64,000 nucleotides of DNA from Alitta virens (Eukaryota > Annelida > Polychaeta > Phyllodocida > Nereididae), in NCBI GenBank assembly GCA_932294295.1, contig OW028575.1, positions 19,410,058-19,474,057 on the forward strand, given 5' to 3'. The notes below the pieces were generated by a model. It ran no database searches. It worked only from the letters and a program-made list of their open reading frames with translations, and had not been told where the DNA came from. Positions 34,401 through 45,400 of the stretch are shown one piece after another. A program made the position numbers and the translations under genes. How positions within the stretch are numbered: the first letter of the stretch is position 1; every line of letters begins with the position of its first letter.

Positions 34401-35318
34401 ACTAAAGCCCAGAACATACCTATGCCTTTTTGCTAAGAATGTACCTAGCCTTACTAAAGCCCTGAACATTCCTATGCCTTTTTGATAAGAATGCACCAAG
34501 CTTTACTAAAGCCCAGAATATTCCTATACCTTTTTGATAAGAATGCACCAAGCTTTACTAATGCCCAGAACATTCCTATACCTTTTTGATCAGAATGCAC
34601 CAAGCTTTACTAAAGCCCAGAACATACCTATGCCTTTTTGCTAAGAATGCACCAAGCCTTACTAAAGCCCTGAACATTCCTATGCCTTTTTGATAAGAAT
34701 GCACCAATCTTTACTAAAGCCCAGAACATTCCTATACCTTTTTGATCAGAATGCACCAAGCTTTACTAAAGCCCAGAACATTCCTATACCTTTTTGATAA
34801 GAATGCACCAAGCTTTACTAAAGCCCAGAACATTCCCATACCTTTTTGATAAGAATGCACAGAACATTCCTATGCCTTTTTGATAAGAATGCTCCATGCT
34901 TTACTAAAGCCCAGAACATTCCTATGCCTTTTTGATCAGAATGCACCAAGCTTTACTAAAGCCCAGAACATACCTATGCCTTTTTGCTAAGAATGTACCT
35001 AGCCTTACTAAAGCCCTGAACATTCCTATGCCTTTTTGATAAGAATGCACCAAGCTTTACTAAAGCCCAGAATATTCCTATACCTTTTTGATAAGAATGC
35101 ACCAAGCTTTACTAATGCCCAGAACATTCCTATACCTTTTTGATCAGAATGCACCAAGCTTTACTAAAGCCCAGAACATACCTATGCCTTTTTGCTAAGA
35201 ATGCACCAAGCCTTACTAAAGCCCTGAACATTCCTATGCCTTTTTGATAAGAATGCACCAAGCTTTACTAAAGCCCAGAACATACCTATGCCTTTTTGCT
35301 AAGAATGTGCAAAGCCTT
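31460..35318. repeat. 52-bp satellite array, ~74 units
   Basis: Unit pattern: CCTATGCCTTTTTGATAAGA, then ATGCACCAAGCCTTACTAAA, then GCCCAGAACATT, 52 bp in all. Variants segregate at a few sites: GATAAG, GCTAAG, GATCAG or GACAAG; ACCAAGC, ACCTAGC or ACCATGC; CTTTAC or CCTTAC; TAAAGC or TGAAGC; ATGCC or ATACC. Several 34-bp units lack the same 18 bases. There are no variable spacers, so it is not CRISPR-like. The 89-codon frame inside is a by-product. Confidence 0.97.
34140..35250. repeat. 554-bp higher-order duplication in the satellite
   Basis: Diagnostic variants (CCAATC at 34150, GCTCCATGC at 34337, AATGTACC, CAGAATATT, TAATGCCC, CCCTGAACA) recur in the same order exactly 554 bp later (34704, 34891 and so on). 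554 equals ten 52-bp units plus one 34-bp unit. The two copies look near-identical, pointing to a recent unequal exchange. Confidence 0.9.
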
Positions 35319-35455
35319 GGGGAGGGGACACCCCTTGCAATGGGGAGGGTAAATGGGTTATGATGTGTATAGGTAGTAGATGATGGGTGAAACTGTCATT
35401 TGGTAAACTCGTCAATGGTAAACAGTCCAATTTGTAGTCATCCATAATAAATATA

Positions 35456-35730
35456 TAGTGGTAAAATGCTTGCCTGCTCCTCTGAAGGACCCAGGTTCAA
35501 TCCCAGGCTTGGGCACCTTTCATGAGCCTCATCCTATCTGGATGTCGTTCAGATGAGACGTTAAATTGGCGGTCCCTTGTACTAAGTGTCTAAGCTGAGG
35601 TAAGTAAAATACCTCACCCATGGGGTTAATGTGTAACATGGGTGGACTCTCCTCTCTCACCTCAACAATCAACCCTCGATAGGGGCAAGAACTTTTTTGT
35701 AGGGCTGCACTTCCCACATCTATCAATCTA
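35456..35730 (+). mobile_element. tRNA-headed SINE, most complete copy
   Basis: Head GTGGTAAAATGCTTGCCTGC (A box) and GGTTCAATCCCAGG (B box). Then TTCATGAGCCTCATCC, CTGGATGTCGTTCAGATGAG and ACGTTAAATTGGCGGTCCC, ending in a TATCAATCTATCTA-like tail. Head and first body segment match the copies at 27360-27505 and 30836-30915. A 65-codon minus frame across it is incidental. Confidence 0.75.
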
Positions 35731-35734
35731 TCTA

Positions 35735-36112
35735 CATATAAATTAAGTTACCCATAAAATATAACCTTGAAAAAAAAAATACATTAAACCCATAACAATA
35801 ACCCATGCTAAATACCTATATCCCAATATAGGCCTATTCAATTATAAAATCCTAATAACCCATCAAATAAGATAAAATCCAATACTAAAATGTGTAATGT
35901 ATATTCAGCAATAGTATTCCTATGTGTTTCTAAAATGTCACCTTAAATTCAATGTGCACAAATTTACTGAATTTATGTATATTGTGTATACCTTAAACAG
36001 TTAACCAGTGTGTGCAGCATATATATTATTCCTGTTTTCTCATTATATAGGCATATGTAAAATGTTACTCTAAACTTCAATGTAAATTATAAATATCTTG
36101 GTGTTCTCAGAG
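35735..36112. other. Unassigned AT-rich stretch
   Basis: Nothing recognised between the SINE and the minisatellite. Confidence 0.5.
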
Positions 36113-36114
36113 CT

Positions 36115-36420
36115 CTGAGTGTGTGAGTGCCACTGAGTGTGTGAGTGCCACTGAGTGTGTGAGTGCCACTGAGTGTGTGAGTGCCACTGAGTGTGTGAGT
36201 GCCACTGAGTGTGTGAGTGCCACTGAGTGTGTGAGTGCCACTGAGTGTGTGAGTGCCACTGAGTGTGTGAGTGCCACTGAGTGTGTGAGTGCCACTGAGT
36301 GTGTGAGTGCCACTGAGTGTGTGAGTGCCACTGAGTGTGTGAGTGCCACTGAGTGTGTGAGTGCCACTGAGTGTGTGAGTGCCACTGAGTGTGTGAGTGC
36401 CACTGAGTGTGTGAGTGCCA
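36115..36420. repeat. 18-bp minisatellite, 17 perfect copies
   Basis: CTGAGTGTGTGAGTGCCA repeats exactly 17 times (306 bp). Because 18 is divisible by three, frames stay open on both strands and spell repeats such as CVSATE or TQWHSH. None has independent coding support. Confidence 0.97.
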
Positions 36421-36424
36421 CTGA

Positions 36425-37995
36425 GTGGTGTATATGCAAACGCGACCCGGTGGGATATCCATTTTTGACGGGAATATGTTTTTATAGTCACAAACAGCAA
36501 TGCAAATGACCGGGTGCATTAGCCAATCAGATTCGTCGATTACAGCCCCTCCCCTTTAATACACCTCCATTTTGCGCCATAATTTACCTGGATTATTGAT
36601 TTATGGAAAAATTGCAAAAAATTACTAGTTTTGATATCAAGACATCGACAACAACTTCAGGCAATTATAGTTGCCATTACAAGGTCGCCATCTGGAACGG
36701 CCTCCCCAGCCAGATATTTATTTGCATCAATTAGGCCTATCATGTGATAAGTGTTGAAATACAATACATAAAATAAAATACTTGTATACAAAAAAAGAAT
36801 AAAAAAGACTGCTGAAATGAATGAATAAAAGCAGCCATTTAAAAGGATAAGCTAATTGAAATTATTGGAAACTAACTTCGATCATTACAATCATTCATAA
36901 CATCCCCTGCTACAGAATTATTTTCCATAATTTTAATAAATATTTATTATACTCTAAAACAATGATATTCAATTTAATGCAGTTTAAGGCACTGACTTAT
37001 TACAACGAGATTAAAGTGATAGCGAGCTTATAAGTTAATTAATATTACACTTGAGCAAACAAACGGCTTAAGCTAATTCCAGGTCAAATAGTGCATTGCA
37101 TTGCACTTAATAATCTCAGACTTAAGACGTTTTGTATTGGTCATTGACAGTGTTCCGTTATGGTAGCCACATTTGAAATACTTAAAGCTGTTTCACCAAG
37201 TCCGATCTTATAGCATTGTTTCATGATACTCTCAAGAAACTTCTAGAGCTTTAATACAATATACTTTAAAAAAAGAAAAAAGCAACAAATATATTGGTCA
37301 GACACTTTCAGAATATAGGGCCTAAACTGTCATAATTATAATTGTGCGTAAAATTTCATAACTGATTTGTCATCCAATTTTCAAAATTTTAAATTTCGCA
37401 GATAAAAAAGAATGAATTACGCAATATTGCTTATATCGACACTTGACACCGCGGCTCCAATGCTTGGTTTCAATCAATGGCCTCATGAATTTAAACATAG
37501 AAAAATGTATATTATATATATAATTTTTTATTATATTTTAGAAAATATTGTCTCATTCAAATAATTGCAAATTTATTGAGTGTAAGTGCACCTGTTCACC
37601 TCACTTTGATTGCGACACCTTAAAGTGTTTTTGTAGGTGTCACTGTGTTGGTAATAAGCAAAATTTAACAACTGTTTTGCTGAAGTTCTAAAATCCAGTC
37701 AGTGGCACCTTCAACAACACCTTTTGGCAACAACAGCATTTATCTGTATAACTTAAATTGAACAAGACCACAGAAGCAGTTGAAAGCTTTTTAGTTATCA
37801 AAGTTTAGAACTTCAATATTATGACAGGATGACTGGCTTAGATTATCTTTCGTTGTTTATATTAAAAGTTGGTTAATCCCATGCTTAAACTTCAGAGTTT
37901 AATTATTCAAACATACATTAACTAGGCATATTTCACCAACATTAAATTATCAAAAGTCTATATGACAGTGATTTACTCTTGTTTTCTCTAAAGTT
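36425..37995. other. AT-rich stretch with a LINE C-terminus-like relic
   Basis: At 36630-36715 the plus strand reads NYSCHYKVAIWNGLPSQI. This resembles the Y/F-K..WN.LP block I associate with the C-termini of non-LTR element proteins. No RT precedes it. The rest has no recognisable gene. Confidence 0.4.
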
Positions 37996-38024
37996 AAGAT
38001 ATATCAAATGCTACTTTTTTGGCG

Positions 38025-38480
38025 ATTATATTGGTGCTTACTGGATAGCTAACTATCCAGCTACCAGAAATTTCATGGAAAATGACACATAAAAGTCTGG
38101 GAGCTGGGTATTTAGAACGGTAGCAGAACTGTATTTATTAGATAGCCTAATATCTTGGCTATATATTGGTACCAAATATTGGTTCTTACGGGACACATTA
38201 AAATCTTGGAGCTGGGTATTTAGAATAGTTGCAGAAATTTGGCAGTGTATTTACTAGATAGCCTAATCTATTGGCTATTTAATGGAACCAAATATTGGTG
38301 CTTACTGGATAGGTAACTATGCAGTTAAGAACAATATGTTGAGTAAATTGAAATATTTGGAGTAAACTTTTCACATAAAAATCTGCTAGTTGGGTACATT
38401 GAATAATAGTACGAAGGTGGCATCTATTTATTAGATAGCCAAATGCCTCGGCTATTTAATGGTACCAAATATTGGTGCCT
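38025..38480. repeat. Three diverged tandem units
   Basis: Units share ATATTGGTGCTTACTGGATA, GAGCTGGGTATTTAGAA, TTTATTAGATAGCC and GGCTATTTAATGGTACCAAA, at irregular spacing of ~110-180 bp. Old local tandem duplication. Confidence 0.7.
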
Positions 38481-38579
38481 ACTATTCCATCAGCTATTCA
38501 TTCCAACAAACAATGGTGCATGCAGCATGCTTATTTTATAGCTAATTTTCCAATGACCAAACATGTGCCCATATATTTA

Positions 38580-38825
38580 TTGGTAGCTGACTGGGAACTA
38601 GAACTGGGAGCTGACTTCACTTTACTGGTAGCTGAATGGTTGCTGACTGGGAACCAGAACTGGAAGATGAGTTCACTTTACTGGTAGCTGGTTGGTAGCT
38701 GACTGGGAACTAGAAATGGTAGCTGACTGGCTGGTAGCTGACTAGAAATGGTAGTTGACTAGAAATGGTAGTTGACTAGAAATGGTAGCTGACTAGAAAT
38801 GGTAGCTGACTGGTTGGTAGTCGAT
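38580..38825. repeat. GGTAGCTGACTAGAAAT-type tandem repeat
   Basis: Interlocking units GGTAGCTGACTGGGAACTAG (38580-38715), then 17-bp GGTAGCTGACTAGAAAT (38715-38815). The plus frame at 38472-38687 only reflects these. Confidence 0.85.
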
Positions 38826-39099
38826 GTAGTAAAGTTATTAATTTATTACAACCTAGACAATTTGGGTTCTTGTATTCATCAGTTAGAAGCATTTTCTTTC
38901 ATTTGGATGGCTTTTTTAGTTTTACAAAATCCGTGATATTAACATGACTGCTACGATCAATAATGAATTAATCAAGTTAAAGCTATGGATATAAGTTTCA
39001 TTAAATATCAATAAAAACATATTATATATTTTTTTTTATATTTTATATATATTTTTTTATGAAATAGACATAAAGTGTCTTAAAGAAATAACATATTTA

Positions 39100-39740
39100 T
39101 TCCAAATACAAAGATCAATGGAGTAAATTCAATAATTGTTTTTGGAATAATTATTGATGATAAATTGAAGTGGCAAATACAATTCCAATACATTGGAAAT
39201 GAAATAGCCAAAGGGGTCGAATAATGTCAAAAGCTAAAAAATATCTCAATAGGTCTACTTTGATAAATTTATAATACTTTAGTTTTTCTTTACTTGTCAT
39301 ACAGTATGGAAGTCTGGGGTTCCATGATATATGCAAACATATTCATTTCCTTTATTTAAGCAACAGAAGACAAGTTTGTGAATTATAACTTTATCCCATT
39401 ATTTAACTCTATCGATGTGCCCTTATTTCAGTCTTTGAGAGAGAGAATTTATTTTGAACATCTTACATCTGTCCAAACTGTATGTCTCGAAATAATACTG
39501 TATAAAGTTGATAGAAATGTTTCCAAGAGTTATTACTGACATTTTTGTTTAAAAAAATGCACATATACATGATATTAACACGTGTGATAAATGTTTATTT
39601 AGAGTACTTCTATTCAGAAATGGCACACTACAACGAGATATAAAGGTGTTATAATGTACAATATATTAACCAGTAAAATAGACTTTGTTCAATTTTTGTG
39701 CTGAAAAAGAGTATCAAATCGTATCGTTTATTTAATGACA
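39100..39740 (+). pseudogene. Second LINE RT C-terminal fragment
   Basis: The plus strand reads VFGIIIDDKLKWQIQFQYIG, then, after a TAA, SKAKKYLNRSTLINLYY, then STOP-broken PYLSYG-like and R/I-rich blocks to about 39740. FLGI.ID.KL.W..HI..I..K..K..G is the conserved segment after the RT palm in Jockey/CR1-type LINEs. It is similar to, but clearly diverged from, the homologous part of the element at 27621-30377. Several stops: dead. Confidence 0.65.
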
Positions 39741-39744
39741 TTTA

Positions 39745-42240
39745 GCAATAATATTTATCGTAAGTGATGCTTCCATTTTAACATATATACACCTTGTAAA
39801 ACATTTGATATACATTTTTTTAAACATTAACAAAGTTACCATGACCAAATGTATCTAATGACATCAGGTGTTGATTCTAATATGCATAGAACTCTAAATT
39901 TGATTCTACACGTGTTGGCAAAATATATATATATGCCTATGTCCACTTAAAGCCATGGTCCTCAAAAACCCGCATTTTACCTTTGGACCAAAGAAAATTT
40001 ATATAAGCAATGGATGTAAATCTGTCGGCATAGAAACACATGTCGATAATTGTAGGCTTCTGAGGTTCAGAAAATGGCGGCACACTCCATGTACACCTTA
40101 AAATAGAAGGGTGTTGTATATGTTCACTTAAGTCTGTGGTCCACTTAAACCCGATTTAGGACTATAATCATATATATATATATATATATATATTTGGTTT
40201 TAATTTCTTTATTGACACTCCATAAAATTGGGGAAAATTGTACAACACATGTAAAAGAAACTGATATGAAACTGGGTCGGTAAGATGAAATTCACATGCT
40301 TAGCATTTTCTTTTACCTAAAGAGTAAATGTCCCTTAACCACTTAGGGGATCATTGGTCCCAGTACCCTGGGAATCCACCCCTGAAGTTTCACTACTTCA
40401 CTTTTGACCTAGTTCACTGCTCAGCCAATCATAGCGCTTGCTTAGAGAAGGTCTAGGCACCAATTTATGTGACCTTTCCTTTCACAACATTTATGGCAGC
40501 CAATCAGCTGTGGTCTGGCACTGTTTGAATATGGGAGCAACAAGTACATACTTGTAAACTCAGTAATGTCCAGCTCTTAACTTGCACATTGACAAATGTG
40601 CCTGCTAAAATCTATTTCATTATAACATAACTTTGTACTTAGATTTGACAACTTATCTAATTTAACTATCTTGTATAGTATGCCATGAAACATGCATTTA
40701 TGGCACTAATTCTTTTAAACTGATTGATATTTTAAATGACATGTTGATAAGCTGAATACTGACAAGAAAAGTTGTTCATTGCAGACAAAAAAAAAAAAAG
40801 GTATTAATTGATACATGGACACATTATGTCCATGATTGATGTTATCATACATACTATCCCAGAAATGTTGAAAACTCAGCTTTAGTGAGATGACCAACTG
40901 CATCAGTGCTACTATTGACAAATCATATGCTTGGAGAAATTAGACCTAATTTCCCTTTGACATTACTTGGGGGTTAACTTGCTATTGGCTAAGACAAAAC
41001 AGGGAAGGTCATTCTCATAAATATGCACGAGTTGAACCACATAGTGAAGCCAGTGGAGAGGTTGCCAAGGCTTAGCATGCGAGGGTGACTTAGGACTGTT
41101 CCATTTAACTGTGCGGGGTAGAAGATTTTGAAACACACACACGCGGCGCCCCTACCCAAAACTTTCAAATGGAAAAGCCCTTTTCAAATGGAAAAGCCCT
41201 TAGCTACTCTAACAGGACTTTCCTGCTTTGATTTTTGCTTTTATAGCAAAGGTTTTTCTCCCATTGCAATGTAAAAGAAAACAATAACTGTATTATCATA
41301 TAGAAATTCCAGAGAAGTGTTTATTTAAGACCAATATTACATTCCATGTACAGGGTGCATCGTCACATTACCATGATTCATATATATACAGATTACCATG
41401 ATTTTATCACGATCCATATTACCAAGATGTTAGTCTCAGCACTATCAGCATTTCCGTAAACCAAATCTGTCTCTCACTATAGTAGTAAAATCAACTGAAC
41501 GATATTAACATGCTGATACAGCAGGTAATCAGTCTACTGAAGACACACTCTGTAGCAGAATCAGTTGATCCTACGTATGGCAGCAACGAGACATGTGAGG
41601 ATGTCATAAAAAGTCATGGCTGAGAATTGAGATAAACTCCTGAAGGTATATATATATATCATTTACATAATTGAATTAGGAAATTAGTCTTTAGATAACA
41701 GCTGATTGTTACTTTACTTTTCTCATATATTATTTAACTTCCATATAGGAAGTCAGTTCAAGATAATTCATAAGATCTTTTTTTTTTACCTGGTGATTCC
41801 ACATATAAAATATAATGACCCCATACATTAATGACATCATTAAAAAATGACCAGACATTTAATATCAACAACAGCATAAGTCCTAATTCTCATAAATGTC
41901 ACCCATTTTTCTTTTTTTTTTACCAGCCTGATTATTATGCTGATATTAATACAACAAATAAGCAAGGTAGAAATCTGGTTACAAAATATTTTGTATGTAA
42001 CTATTGCTCAACTTACAATACATGTAAAAGTCTTGTATCACAAAAATAATTCACAATAAGCATGATAAACAGTCAAACTTTATGAACATGGAGTACAGCT
42101 TTAACAAGCGTACATGTATATATCAAATATATAATTTCCCTTATGGAGTCATCAATAGAGGGCCCTGATGTTTTCCGGTCTCTAACCTAGTTGGTATAAA
42201 CATTAACAGATTAAAAGCCTCCTGAACATCTAATTTTTAC
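39745..42240. other. Non-coding stretch downstream of FBXO21
   Basis: Contains an (AT)n microsatellite at 40169-40193 and a small inverted-repeat element at 41092-41200. No supported gene. The part next to 42300 presumably holds the FBXO21 3' UTR; I could not identify a clear poly(A) signal. Confidence 0.5.
41092..41200. mobile_element. Short AGGGCTGTTCCATTT-type hairpin element
   Basis: AGGACTGTTCCATTT at 41092-41106 faces AAATGGAAAAGCCC at 41168-41180, which is then repeated directly to 41200. Same terminal motif as the larger element at 47742-48015. Confidence 0.55.
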
Positions 42241-42299
42241 AAGTTTCATTTCTAAACATCTACCTGTGACACTGTCTTTCCTCCATATTCTTTTGAATT

Positions 42300-42496
42300 T
42301 CATGAGCCACTAACTCCAGGGAGGGAAGTGACATTATAATGTTCTTGCACAAGTTTAGCAGTTCGTTCATTGTCTTCGGGATATTGTCGCTGCTTTTCTC
42401 CATTGGGCAAGTAGCACCAGTGGCAATACTGTTTGAAGTACCGTCCAACTTCGCTGTGGGTTATGACTTTGGGGAATGCGGCTGGTTCAAGATTCT
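42300..42496 (-). CDS. FBXO21: FBXO21 exon 12 (C-terminus, stop)
   Basis: Acceptor ATTACAG|AGAA. Reads ENLEPAAFPKVITHSEVGRY, then YLPNGEKQRQYPEDNE, and stops with TGA at 42302-42300. Confidence 0.95.
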
Positions 42497-45400
42497 CTGT
42501 AATACAAATAATACAGTTAGTTCAAAATTGGACTGATGTCATGTGAATCCAAGACTCCCATTGGCTGTTGAATTGTCTTAGCCAGGTCTATGAAATCTGC
42601 TGTAAACAATAGGTAGGTGCAGTTACTCATAGCTCCCTCTATTGGTAAATCAGATCCCATTTCAGTTACAAAATAATTACAGCTCGCTAGTAAATATCCT
42701 TCCTGATATGGCGCTAGGATCTCATGAGCCTTAGCCAGTTTGGCTAATGCTGCTGGGATTATTCTAGCCAAATCACAGATTCAGTAGCCAAACTTCATTT
42801 AACTTGCCGAAACTATATTTTGCATACAATTTTCATAATACAGTAAACACTGTATATGGCATGAAATTTACATTGCACATCTACTTTGCAGTTTGGCAAG
42901 TATATGCAATAGAGTTTTTTCACTGAGCAGCCCTAAATTCAGTAAGACATTTTCTTTCTTCTCCTCATTTTGCTTTTCAGACATTGAAGATGATACCTAA
43001 TTTATACCTAATTTATCCAATAAATGTAATTTTTTCAGGAAAATAACAAAAATTAATTTAATGATAAGATGTCAAATATACATTAAAATGCACTAGAAAT
43101 ACTGTTGTTAGGATGCACTTTGCTGCAGCCAATAACAGCTGAGGGCGTCAACCTTTTCAGCCAATAGAATTGCAGTATTCTGTCATAGCCACCTGGTGGA
43201 AATATCAAGAATCTTCCGTGAAAATACACTTTATGTGAATATCACTACTACACCTCCGATCTGCTTGAGATTCCGAAATCATTTGCAATATCAGTAAACA
43301 ATGATAAATGGCACAAATAAACTTGTTACTATGAGAGGGCGCGAGTGTGACAGGAATAGGGATTGCAGTTCTTACAAGACATATTTTCTAAAGCTCTACA
43401 CTAATATAATATAATAATAACACAAAAGTTACTTTGCATTAATTCCATTGAAAGGTCATTGACCTGCTTGGCAGTTCCTTTTCTTTTATATACAGTATAT
43501 AAAGTTTATATATTTTATACAGATAATCTCCCAATTGTTATCCAGAGAAACCTATAACTTTAGGTCTTGTGCTCTGCCCATCTTTCATAGATTGAAGGTG
43601 TGAGGGTTTAATTGCTCCCTGAGTGTCACTCTCACACAATTGCAAGAGAGACCACAACAAAGGGGCAGACTGAACCCCTTCGATAATTGCTACTGAATAC
43701 CATAATGCCTAAAGCTTGAGGAAATCAAGGGGCACTTGGGCAAGGCTTCAATCGCAATCTAATTCCAGCAGAGAGGATTAGAGTTTGCGATTCCTGGTGT
43801 GATAAACATCGCGATCACAAATGTGACAAACAAATAGCATTATCATCAGGTATTTGGCAAATTTAGAGTGCAGATTCACTGGCCAATATTACAGTTTACA
43901 TCCGCCATTGGCGATTAGGCGCTAACCCAGCCTTTTTGGGTAACTGAACTTTTATATCTACTAGCTATCTGAGCAAGTATACATACCTTGTGCTGCATAT
44001 CTGTTCGATCCATCTTCGACCAGAACATTGTAGAATGGCTGGTGGTGTCTCTTTGGGAGGTTATGAACCCCCATCTGGTGCATCCATTCCTGGGATGCCT
44101 CACATTTTGAGTCCCAACCATATATCACACAAGTGTAATTATACCTGTGTAAATGAAAAAAAACAAATCAGTATTATTTTCATATAATCTTTCTACATAC
44201 ATGTATCAACAATTACCATGAGTTGCTGGACTAAGACACGAAACCCAGGTTAACACAGTTACTTCAGTGTGATTGTGAACTAAGCACATGAATGCGCACA
44301 GAACAAACCCAGCCACTTTTGACCTCGATTCAAAATCGCTCAACTCCACCAAGAGAGACAAAACCACAATTCAGGATATTTTAAAGCTTATTGCGTGGCA
44401 ATCAAAACTGTGAACAATGAAAGTTTTTTTGCCATTTGCTGCTAATGATTTGCAAATACACTAACATGTGCGTTGCAATATAGAAAAGTAGGTCACGTCC
44501 AGTTTTTGTTTACTGCTTGCAAATAATTACTTCTAAAACTGCAGTATCTCTCGTACCTACCTTCGATGGCGCATTATCATCCCAACTGAGTATATGACCT
44601 CCTTTGATTTGGACAGTATTTTTCCCTTTATCTGGAATTGAGCAACTGAATTCATCAGAACAAACAAAACACTAATGGTGAATTTTTTGCGGAGCTTCTA
44701 TTTCAATATTTAAAAAATGACCACACATGCTAAGAGAATGTCATATTGTTACAGTTCTGAATGTCTGACGTTAGAAAGTTTGTATAGTTTCCTCGGTACA
44801 TACCAAAGGAGGAGAAGCAAAGGCATGTTGTTCCAGCAACATCTCTTGCGCAGTATGTGACAGGAATCCTATAAGACTATCAGAATCTTGGTTGGGAAAA
44901 GGATTTTCATGACTGGCCAGTTCTTGCAGCAAGTCTACCACCTATAAGTGCAAAAATAAAATTGAAAATTAGCATCAGCAATCATGACAGTCAAATTTTA
45001 TTTATTTTATATGAGAGTCAAATGATTTGCAGCCACACTAAGACCTCTATTTTTAGGATGTAAAGCAAATGGACATAAAACTGGTTGACTAGACACCACT
45101 ACAGGCTTCTAAGAGATATTTTCAAAGGCAGAGCTTCTCTCTTGGCAAAGTAGATAATTCATTATTAAATACATGTTAGGCGGTTCCATTTAAAACAGTG
45201 CAGTGGGATGGACAGGACGGCTATTCAGAACGCAGGAGGGCCGCTGGCAGATCCAGCCCTGACTCTACAGGGCGGGGGGGGGGGGGGGCAATATCATAAT
45301 AGCATGACTGAATGTCAGTCATTTCATAGGCCTGTGATATGACAAGAAAACAAAAACTAGACATTATTATATTAAGATATTTGACCAACGAATATTGTAG

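Noticed and set aside
31460..35318. CRISPR-like array of regular repeats
   Set aside because: Units are contiguous 52-bp monomers with point variants, no unique spacers and no cas genes; the genome is eukaryotic.
36070..36519. Four overlapping proteins of 110-149 residues on both strands
   Set aside because: They are translations of the perfect 18-bp minisatellite, whose period keeps several frames open. Flanks give no start or splice context.
42517..42771. 84-residue minus-strand ORF between FBXO21 exons 11 and 12
   Set aside because: Exons 11 and 12 join in phase without it, it has no homology to the protein, and no good acceptor/donor pair frames it.
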